From Membranipora membranacea (lineage: Eukaryota; Bryozoa; Gymnolaemata; Cheilostomatida; Membraniporidae): a stretch of 64,000 bases of DNA. Location: positions 4,281,001 through 4,345,000 of the forward strand of contig OU612066.1 in NCBI GenBank assembly GCA_914767715.1, read 5' to 3'. A program made the translations under genes and the position numbers. The notes beneath the pieces are model-generated. The model searched no databases, was not told the DNA's origin, and was given only the letters and a program-made list of their open reading frames with translations. Positions within the stretch are counted from its first letter, which is position 1, and every line of letters begins with the position of its first letter. Below are positions 37,301 through 49,300 of the stretch, piece by piece.

Positions 37301-40300
37301 CTCTTACTTTCTCAGGTTTGGAAGAGCAGTATGAGAAGCGTAAGTTCCCCCATGGTAAGGTAACAGTAGACGGGTTTATCTGTGTGGTGGACGCGTCCCG
37401 CAGTCAGCAGAGACCTCTGGAGAGTCAGCTAGAGTTTGTCAATAAGATCCTCGTCTGTCTCGTCAAGACTAAGAAACCCGTGGTGGTCGTCGCTACTAAG
37501 ATGGACGAAGGAAGTGACGCCATACTCGTTGTGAGTTAAAAAGCTAAAAAATCCTTGCGTTTAATTAATATTTCAGAATCACATTCCCAAGGTGTTGAGC
37601 AGATGTCAATACATGTGTCAGAATCGAAATGTAGTCCTTGTATCTGAGCTGATCGCGTCGCTGAGTGACCTTGTCATGCCATATTGCTTACATCAGCATC
37701 GAGTCGAACCTAGCGATTGACAACTTGTTTTGTTTTTTAAATGCCCCTGTGAGTCACTGTACGCCTATGAGATGACTCCAAAGCTGCTGCAGTTAACTTT
37801 TTTGGAGTTTGCCTTAGCTGATAATACCCCTCCCCCCTCCTTTTTTTCTCTCTTGGAATGTAGGGGTTAGCTTAGTCGACTAAGCTTCAATAGTATTATT
37901 GTGCGTAAAATTGATTATGTTTTGTTGCAGGAAATTCAACGAATTCTCACGAAGAAGGAATTTAAAGGCGCCATATCAGTTGTGGAAACTTCATCATTGA
38001 ATAATGTAAACACAGATCAGCCGTTCATGCTGCTCGCATCGCTAATAGGTGAGTAAGCGTAAATAGTGTTACCGTTACTGGTTATGTTATATCACACTAA
38101 AGAGCCCCCTTATACTCCTTTCTTGTCAATTAAGCCAATGTCACTTAGGCGTCTCCATCGGCCTACATTTCTAGATTGTTTTCAATGACTCGGGAGTCAT
38201 CAAGGTTGGGTAGGCCACACTTTTGAGTTTTCTGTCTGTGAGTTTGGGAGTTTATTGATGATCCTCGGGGTATATGACCTCCTAAACCCTGCAGTTTGTC
38301 ATGATTTATTATCTACTTCACTTTCATAACTGGAATTATCAGAAGTTTTTTGAACCAGAACTATGCCAAGTGGATTGACATGCCGGATTGAACTATTACA
38401 ATAAACCCTACAAAATTGCTGATAAGTGTCAAAGTGTAGAACTGCAGACTTTAAACTGCAGATGGTTGGATAGCTAGTGACTGTACCGAAGGTCGAGTCT
38501 GTTGGGATTTTTCAACGAATAATAAGCTTACTGCATTAATAGCGGTGTTATTGGGCTCTGCGTGCATGTCATATAAATTAGATTTAGATAGACGAGTGAT
38601 ACAAAGTTAATATCTCCCAGTAGACTCAGTGCCCGGTGTGTATAAATGTACTTAACTCCGAACAAGATATACTAGATTATATCCATAGTCTCTGTCCGGA
38701 CTACACTACTATACCTCTGACAGTCGCAGTCTAAGTAATTCATCCAATTCAATATTCATGGCAGGTTGAAAGGTGTTTTATAATAACGTGAAAAATGTTA
38801 GAAAAGGATTAGGATAGTAGGAAACAAATATAACCTCTGCCTAGACCAATGAACTTGTTCATTGCCTAGACTTTGAAACGTGAAAGGATATAAGAGCCTT
38901 GATCAAGGAGTTAAAGACTAAATTAGAGGCTAACTCCTTGCCTTGATTAGGCACAACATATGTGCTTTTAGTGACCTTCATTTGCCAAACTCCCTCAACA
39001 TGACATTCCATTTTGTTATATTACAGATTTTTATGCTCAATTACCCCCAATCTTTTCAGTGTAATTTTAGAGGTTGTGAATGAAAATAATAGGCTATTGT
39101 CTGCTTAGGTGTGAAACCCATGTATATTAATTTATAGTCTGAAAGCTGCTGCAAATGACTGTAAACACATTCCTAAGCCTCGACATTCCACAGGCTGACA
39201 AAAGGCAGCCATCTTTATATGTTTTAATGAATGAAAAGAATTAGTGAACTGTGATATCGAATATCACAAAAATTTCCCACAAACCTAAATTACCTCTTCA
39301 GCACTGAGTTTGTTAATCCTGAGGTATTTTTAAGGTATCAAAATAACAAAAGAAAGTCTAGTCTCTAAATATTAGCAAATATTTCAGTCTATTAACATCA
39401 GTGAAGGATGTTTATAAAACAGTCATAGAGTTTCCAACACAATCAATGCTCACAGAACAAGTTTGCTGACCACGTCCAGAGTTTCAGCATTGACTTTCTT
39501 ATGGAGCTGGTTATTCAGCTATACAGTCCCTCTCTTTTAATAAGGAGGCTGTGTGGAGATTTCTGTGTAATCGGACATCCTGGGTGGGCTGGTCATCAGG
39601 TCACATCAAATGTGGAAGTGACCATATATAGGGGGTGGATGTGGAAGCGACCTTGTACAGGGGTGGATGCGAATGTGGTTTTGTACAGGGGGTGGATGTG
39701 GAAGTGACTGAATACAAGGACGACTCTAATTCACTACAAGGACTTCCCAGGCCAACCATAAGTAATAAGTCATATAAGATTGTAATTACTCTTCTTCCCT
39801 TTGAACTATTAGTGGAACAAACCAAATTACCACACAATCATGATCTAATAAGAGAAATCAATGTTCCTTACACATCTCTTACAACTTATTGAAATCTTCT
39901 CATTTGTATATTTACAAAATTGCCTAATAGGCTGCCAGATCACAATGCCCATAGACATGCAAGGCAAAGGAGTAGAAAGAAAAATTTACCCTCTATTATG
40001 ATAGAACAGTTTTAGCAGTCGTGTATTTGCTGCATCATTGCGTGATCGTTTTGTCTCCTGATTTTTAACATTGTGGAACTAGAATATACCATTTCTGACA
40101 GCTCGAAGACCAACAGCTGCGAAACTAAAGATGTATTTGAGGAAATAATGCGTATAAATGGACTAGAATGTTGTCACCAGATTGTTGTATACAGCCATGG
40201 TGTCAGTATAATCCTATGTGACTTGACACATACCAGATTAATCCTCAGAATGGGATGTCATTCTGACTGTGTATTACCAAGCACTTTACTCCTCCACAGC

Positions 40301-43300
40301 CCACAAGCATGGTTGTTCCTGCCTAAAATCTATGAAATTACCTGGGGAAGTTTTTTTATCTCTGCTTACAATGTTATAAGTGGTATTCTCTTAATTAACC
40401 ATGACTCATGGAAACAAGGTGATACCTTACGTGATCCAGTTATGACACCCGTTTTAGAACTTGTCTTCTCCCCATCTTCGTTACTGGACTACTCTTATTC
40501 ACCCTAATTACCCTAGGCGGTAGGTTTGTTTGTTGATATTGAAGGCTCAAGTCTTCAGAACTGGACTACTGAACCGAGGTTAGATGGGAGGTTAACATAC
40601 ACCTCCAGCCTCCTAATGAAGACAAGACTAATTAGGTACGGTTCACTACAGCCATACTATGCGGAATATCCCTATCTCTTCTCAAGATCTGTTTGTCGCT
40701 GATGGATTTTTAACCCATGTCAATGATTTGGAGGAGAAGGAGGGTTGTTGTTCATACTCTGTCCCACATGAAGCTGAGACTCCGTGGTCTAGACAGGATA
40801 AGAAGGAGGTTGTTTGGTGGTGATGGTGCCATATGAGTGATGGATGGCCGTTAGTTTTCAAAAATAATATCTGTTGATTGTCTCACACGTATTTTTAGAC
40901 AAGACAAGGCCGGCTAAACCGAAGATATTATCATATGGTGAAGCGGACAGATTCCATCAGGAGAAGTTGGACACAGCTAGACAAGCGTTTGGGAACGTAC
41001 TCAACACAAATATCAAAGTATGACAATTTATAACCCGCCGGTTTTACAACCTTCCAACTATGTTACCTAGAACTTTAGCATTCGTCGTCGGATATTTCAT
41101 GCCCATTTTTTCTTGGGAGCCATAAATGTCAAGTTTTGTCCATTTATTTAATGCTCACTACACAGTCAAATAGAACTTGAGAGTGGAATTTGAAGCTGTA
41201 AATATCTAGTTTCTAATATCTGTTTCTGCAAAAGGCCAAGGCAAATTACAATCGAGGGATTCAATGACCATTAAAATATTCTTCAAAAGTTATGAGTGCA
41301 AATAACACAGACTCATTCATAAAGCCTGACTTTATATCAGCCAAAAGTCTGTATATTTATGGCACCGCAGGTAACTTTTCAGAATTCACGGAGTTCCGAT
41401 TCTTTGATCTGAGATCTGGGTGGATGGTTTTTATCTTAATTACTACCGTTTGGCAACTGTAACATATTTTGCTGGATAACCGACATGGGTTTCCACGTGT
41501 CCTCACAGATCACATACATATAGCATTGTCATCACTTCCTTTTGGCACAAGATGGTCTTACTTTCCCTGCCAATGATTGCTCTACTGAGTGTATAGCTGG
41601 GTCTAGATGTCAGACGAAGACTTCCTTCTGTAATATATCTGCTTATACTCACTAGACTGCCAAAATATCGATGAACTCAGTTTTGTTTGTATTGGACTGG
41701 TTTTAGTTTATTTTAGAGTTTGATCACTTCAAGTGTGTACTTGAAATTCCCGATCCATGATAAGTTTGTTTAATGAATCGATTTCTCATCCACTCTCAAA
41801 AATTCCCACCATGGCCATGAACGATCATGTAAAAGTACCTAGCACACCTGATGATTGTATATCTACCCATTTTGTAGGACTATAGATCATCATGGCTGAA
41901 ATGTAGTCGTGACATGAAGCAGTACGATGACTTCAATCACTATGTCGAGTTATTCGGATACAGAAAAGCCAAATCTATGTTCAATAACAGAGTGGCTCTC
42001 TTACGCTCAGATTTCGTGACTAAGAGAAAAGCTGAATATTTGTCCAGAATTCCTGGTATACTGGATGAGTTCTTCCCCACTGTTACTTCTGTGGCCGGCA
42101 GGTAAGAATAATCACTGGTTAGAAATATTTAGACAATTTCAACCGCCCCACCTCTACCCCACCCGATTACTTCCATAAATAAGCCGGGTGTAACCGTGAT
42201 AGAGCAGAGTGTAGGAGTCTGGTATCTACCTCTTACATTGTTTAGCGATCTGTATGTTTGAGAAGCAAACCAGGTAGATCATGATGAGGTTATTGGCTCT
42301 TCTCCACGTGGTAGGCCCATCTAAAGTATTTCAGAACAGGACAATATATTTATAATAATACATTAATGGTACAACTTGCGGTTAGTCTGTAACTAAGCCA
42401 TTTTTATTGAGGAAATTGAACCTTACCACCTCATCATCAACGAATCAAACATTCATCTCTCTCAATGATGTCACAGATTGCTATTTATAATCACTGATTT
42501 CGTCACATATTTCCCTATTTCTTACATAAATTGGCAAAATTAATGCATTAGCACATTTTCTCTCTCTTTTGTAAGCCCATTCTAATTGTGATGCTACTCA
42601 ACTGGCAATATGATAACAGTAAAATTGCTCTTGTGTGTAAAATAAAAATAAGAGAAGCTGTGAAGTAAACGATTGTCTGGTGAGAAATACGAGCTATTGT
42701 CATTGTGTTTGTCTATCACAGCACGAGTGTTTGCAGAATGAATTGAGGCTAATTTGTGATTGTCCCCACGTAGTAAGAGACATTCTCTTCTATTGTTTGC
42801 CCGGAGGAGTGTGTATTTACTCCATGTGTGGGAAAAGAGTTATCTTGTAGAAAAACAATAAACAGTATAAGTAGCCACTTTACATGGAACAACTCAACTT
42901 TGCACTAACTTAGTGGTCTAAGGTTGTGATATTGGATATCAATACAAACATGGCCCCACCCAGGCCCAGCCACTGATTAATCTTACACTGAAATATCATT
43001 GTTATGTCTGTCGATAAGTGCAAGGAAGTTAGGCTCACACTAAACCTGATAGGAAAGGAAATTCTTTCAAATCAATAATGTTTTTATTGAATTTTAATGT
43101 GCATAAATTAATTACTTTTACCCGTGGTCTATGCGACCTTGTTAGATTTTAGATCCTCATATATCACTTATCATCGTCCAAGAGCACAGTCTGTCATAAC
43201 CTCAAAGTTTCACTCACCTTCTCATTTTTTAATGCAATTAATTTTATAATTTTTTTTCAGACCTTGGCATACATGCATTCGGGTGATCCTGAGTCGGCCG

Positions 43301-46300
43301 GACTTTAACCAGAGATTTGTGAGGACCAGGGAGAAGTGGCATGAGGATGATGAATTTCTCGAGTCTGGGGATCAGAGACTGCCGCTGGATTTACTCGCTT
43401 CACAGGAAGTGGAGGCCATCTTTACTCAACATGTCAACGCTCTCATCGCTGAAGTCAAACGTCTAGAGTAAGTAGCAGCTACTTTATGATTTAATGAGAA
43501 GAAAACTTGCATTAATACGTGAGAATTTCACTGCTAAGATTTTGTACCACATCTTAATTTCTGGTGATCATGTATTCTCTAGAGCGAATATCTGAATCCT
43601 ACTAGTTACTGTTCGATCTCAGTGGAAAATTACGGAATTGCTTCACCTTGAATTGCATTAAATTGACACCAAGAGTTGTCCACTCAGAGGACATGCGCAA
43701 ATGCTGAAAAGGTGGAAGGCTGTTATTTAGTTTGATTGCTAAAAGCAGCTCTAACACACCTCAGTGCGCGACTTTCTTAATTCTTGGTATGAAAATTACA
43801 GCCCTGCGAAGTCCGACTAGCTACTTGCTTCATAAAGCAAGATCAAAACACTCAATGCACAAGAATGTGTTATCCTGTTTGAATTATGCTTTGGATTGTG
43901 AATTTAATTATGCACTGCACACTAATTATGTGCGACTCTGATCGCCATAATAATATCATTGTTACGCTCTCACAGACCAAGCATGGTAAAATCGTCCTAC
44001 ACAACTCAGTCATGAGTTAGTGTTCATCCTAATCATTTAGTACTCTGAGAGGCTGCGGCGAAATTTACTTAACTTTGGTGACAAGTCGCTGCAACGCGGA
44101 CTGAGTGTCGTGCTGATGACTGGAGTTTGTGTGTAATGGATACTACTTGTGCTTGCTGCAGGTATAGAAGACAGTTTTATGAGCTGGCCACTATGAATAA
44201 GAACGTACTACCCGGAGCACCGCTCAAGGAGATGGAGATATTCTTTGTGGGACGGGAGTGTTATGATAAGTTATCTCATCACGACAGAGCTGATGTTTTC
44301 CTCCAGGTTATGATCGAGCTGAGAGATAGAGCAAAGAAAGAATTTCTGGTGAGTGACTCAAATAAGATATAACTTATTTATCAACTTTAGGATGTTACAC
44401 CACTATATCTTGATGAGTGTAAGATTAGGATGGGAGTTGTTCGGTATAGTGATGTTATCAATATACACTGCATGTGTGTTAGCGTTCTCAGTACTTACTT
44501 GGTGGTTAAAACTAAACCTTGACTAGTTATCAGACACTTTATGAGTCAGAAATAGCGTCTGCCAATACATGTTGAAGAACAGTAATATGAATCTTCAAGT
44601 ACATCAATAGACCTGAGTACCTTCACTCTTGGAATTTGCAGCAACAAGACATATTTGAGGGAGGGTTATAGCCCTAGTCTCTCCTAATCACATACCTGAG
44701 GCTTCCCACACACCCCCACACATCATGGTAAAACTCTCCGCTCCCAGCTGTTGATGTTCCCTCCGTTGCTATGTTTGTAGGAGTTGTTATATGAAAGAAT
44801 GGATATATTTTATAAGTACGATGATCCGGACACACCAATCACCCAGGAGGATGTCGAGGCGCTAATGAGTATGCTCAGAACAGAACCAAAGTAAGCAGAG
44901 AGTTATCAGCTTAAACCAATCCTATCATTGACGGATTAGGCAAAAAATGGTCAACTTTACCTTTGATTTCACTAGTGCAGATGTTTTTGCAATAGATTGT
45001 AAGTCATGTTTGTGAGTACTTCGTCTGTGAGATTTTACACATGTTGACAGGTTTATGTAATTTTCCTCAATTACGTTGAGTGAGCAACTGTAGCGCATCA
45101 TACATAACAAATGCTTAGAAAGTTAAAAAGCGTAACACAAGTTAGATGCGGCCTTTGAAATACACAGATATATCTCAATATTTCAGAACCTGGTAAAAAT
45201 TTTAATGACCCACATTGTTTTTCTTACCTTGATCAGATGTCGGGCGCTGAGTCGCTGTGAAGAAGATAGAAAGGTTATAATGTTGAATCACCTCGGCTTT
45301 CTCCAGTATCCAATCAAAGAACAGTGTCCATTCAGGAATAACTGTATGGAGATAGCTCTACAGAAATCCCTCGCTCTTAAACAGAAAAGGTAGGTGCTGA
45401 TCTCTCAAGTCAAAAAGAGTCGGAGGATCTCTCAAAGGGACAAGAGATAAGGAAATTGTATTGTTTTTTTGATCATAAGGAGTCATCTTCTCTCGAAACA
45501 ATAAGCTCAATGAGAGGGTAACTCCGAAAAAAGATAATGAATAACCTGTATCCAGCAGGGAGGGCGGAATCAGGGAGGGTCGAAGGTGGTATCCCATCCT
45601 CCCAGTTCCTGAACATCTGAAACACTATACTTTGCTATATTACCAGAGACAGCTGTGGCTGGCAAATTCTTGTAAAACTAAATCTCGTTGCACAGACAGA
45701 CCTTTTACGAACTTCTTCAATGTAATAACACTTTGTTGTATTCAACGAATTTAATGCAGACATCGATATGCATAGATGACATCAATCTATATTCTATTTT
45801 ATCTACTTTGTTACAGATCACAGACACATGGCCCTGTTATGAACTGGTCACCTAATCCTGATGAGAAGAGTATCAATCTTATAATCATCGGATCTGATGG
45901 ACTGGCAGCTGATTTAGTCAGTGAAGTCAGAGTAAGTCAGCCATTCTAATGGTTTAGTCATGTTTGTATCAAGACAAAATCATGAATATATAAATTGACC
46001 GAAAACAATACTCAACTCAAGCACTGTAAAGAATACCCACTCAATTGGTGTTGCACACATAGTTTCTGCGTACTTATCTTATCAAATGCTGTCAAATATC
46101 AGCTTCTGCAAGCATCTGTTCATTCACCTCATTCTTATTTGTTATTTTAGTATCACTACCAGGATGATGAATATCACTTTGAGAATAATGTATACAGTCT
46201 AGATTATAGGACTATAGATGGTGATGTCAGTCTTCCACACAACTCACTAAAGACTCCTGAATTTGTACCTCATGGTAAGTTTTTTGTAAGCTCAAAATGA

Positions 46301-49300
46301 ACATCAGCTATTAATAGTAGTAAACTATAGTAAAAAGAGTTCATCCCATGGACTTTCTAATAAATAACCTATATGACAGTATAAGGATTTCATCCCTAAC
46401 ATTGAAACCTATTTCAACGCTCCTCTTACCATGATTGAATGACAATTCAGCCCATCCAAGCCAGTACCTGAAAAATGATCTAAGTCTGTATCAGGTTGTG
46501 GCTATCTTGTTGTGGAGTGGTTATGATACAGTTTGGTAATGTATGGAATATTGTTATTCTGCAGGTTGTATATGTGTATACTCATCAGCGGATAGTTATG
46601 AGTTTATATTAGACACAGTAAATAAGACATTCCTATCAGCCAGTGATGATAGACTACAGTATCAGGGTTTACCTGTTATACTGATGCAGGCCTACGATAC
46701 AAACCTGACAGAGAAGGGTATGCTTATACTACAAGATGAGGGCAGGAGTCTGGCTCAGAGGTAAGTCCATAGACTAAATATAGTAAGTCTATGGGTAAGT
46801 CTGACAATAATAATGCTGTCATTGGGAATTATTTATTGCTGCTGACAGATTCGCTAATGAATTTAAAGGATTGTATAAATATTACGGAGGCAGACTGGCA
46901 AAGTGCTCCTATTGACCTCAAGCTGTAGTTAAGTGCTCCTGGTTTATATTGATCTTGAGTGTAGCTTCCATACTGCACACCTGTCATAAGTAAGCTCAGA
47001 TGTCACAAGCCTTTTTAAAGCTGCAATGCCAATATTGATTTAAAGGTTGGCTCATATTTTCTTGTAGGATGCGATGTGATTTTGTTAATCTGCCTGACAT
47101 GATGGACATAGATGAAAGCTTGATGGCTCAGAGCCCATTTTATGAGACCCAGGTACCCAGAGCCATGAAGGAGATAGTCATACAACACAATGTCAATCAT
47201 GATTCTGTAGATGCTGCCTTCGGATATAAACCGCCATTCGGTGACATCAGGTATATTTAGATGATGTTATAAATAATGATGTTATGCTGACAGAATGTTT
47301 AGACAGTCTTACAATAACAGTGGAGTACACTATGATACACCATGTGTTAAATTTCAGTCGCCTTTTCTTCTTTCCACTTTTGTTACACAATAGCTGTTTG
47401 TGTAACAAGTTGCACACACCTCATATAAAATGTAATTATTATATCAATCATATTGTGATAATATATGATATTATAATAATATATGATATTATAAAAATAT
47501 ATAATATTATTATAATATAATATTCAATGTCTTCTCTACTTACAGACTATTGATGTGTCATATGTGTAATGACCCGTACTCCGTAGACGCCTTACTACAC
47601 CCCTTCCTTAGTATGCAGTCATGTAACATAGTCACTAACGACAGGTACCATGTCATACAGTTTGACACGTACATAGCGGATAACAAGCGTAAAGTTGAGG
47701 TAATATTAGCTTCATATCACGAGGCGACCTTACTGAGGGATGAGTACTGTCACGGATATATCATGTGTTACTCGGTGAAGAGGAAAGCTTCATATTCTGT
47801 GATTGAGTGAGTAACTAGACATATTAGAGTAGGTAATTTGCAGGCCATACTGGTGGGTGTTTGTTGGGATAGGAGTAGCAGCGCCCCTAAGGAAGCTACT
47901 TGTATACAATGAGTAGCCAAAAACAATCTTATGTATAGCATGTTTCTTGTGCATGTATAATCTGTGAACCGTACTCTTATCTCTAAACAGTACTCTTATC
48001 TCTAAACAGTTCCTGCTTACTGATACTTAAGAGCAGATTTGTATCATTATTCTTGTGCTGCTAATATTTCAATATATATATGATGTTGTATATTTTAGAT
48101 CGTTTGTGTCTAAGATACCTCGCGTTCCGAGTCTGGTGGTGGCTGTGAACGATACGATACAGACAGACCTGAGTATGACTCTCACTACTAAAGGAAGCAT
48201 CATGGCTGAGAATAACGGCCTTCTGTTTATCACTACCAATGATTTCCACAACCAATGTAAGTAATCCTGACAATGTGTAAGAAATACTACAGACTAGGGA
48301 TAGATTCCCAGGGTTTGAGAGCCAATTATATCCAACACAGATTTCTATATGGTGTTAAAACAAACTACTAAATAACCAAATATTGAAATATGACTTGACT
48401 TTATCTATGAGTTCTCTTCACTAAAAGCTTTGATTATATTCTAATAATCTATTAAATTCCGAAAAAGTGACTGCAGTGATTGGCTCATAAGCTAAACTGA
48501 TGCATATCCAAATATTAACTGTTCTTGGCACCTTTGAAGACATGACTGTGTGCTGACTAGTTATGTTTGTCCTCTGTGAAGGTGATCAACATGTAAACAG
48601 GGTACTTAGGAGTCAAATTGTGTTACAGCAAGTTATATGACTATAAAGAACTTATCTTAAAGTGGTACCAAAATACCTGCAATCACAGACTCTCAGACCA
48701 CGCAATGTTCCAATTAACTGCCACTCCTCATAATGACGCTCAACCAAAAGAGTGGCTAATTCCTTACACAGCAGTTCCTGGTTGTGTATTCATGTTACAA
48801 TTTATCGTTTGACCTCACACTTATACAGTCTTCACATATACACCCATGTTCTACTGTGATATCTGACTCTCAATGCAGTGAAAGTATTGAGTTCATCCTG
48901 CTTGGTCGTTCTGCTTTACACAATTGACTCTGATATATTGTTTACAGCTCCATACAGTCATTTACTGGGTGAGGTGTGGGACTATCATCAGAGAAGTGCT
49001 ATGTCTATGTCTGATTCATTCATGAGCAGCACACTAGAGTCATCATATAATGGCTCGTATCACAGTGGTACATACAGCCCTCAGGAACCGGCTCAACCGT
49101 AAGTATAATCCCTCTTTCCCTCCTACCATATATCACTAAACCTTCATCTATTCAAATCTAAACACTAATAGCACTACAATACAATACTAATAATTATAGG
49201 ATTGTTAGAATATGCAAGCACATGTCCTTAGTGAAGAACTCTGTGTCTTCCTATATATTCTGCCTACAACAACAAAAGAGTTCCTGGGCAAACTTTGATA

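Noticed and set aside
40073-40507. 144-aa plus-strand ORF in p190 intron 4
   Set aside because: Unremarkable composition, no recognisable motif, and surrounded by minisatellite and foldback elements; probably a chance ORF.
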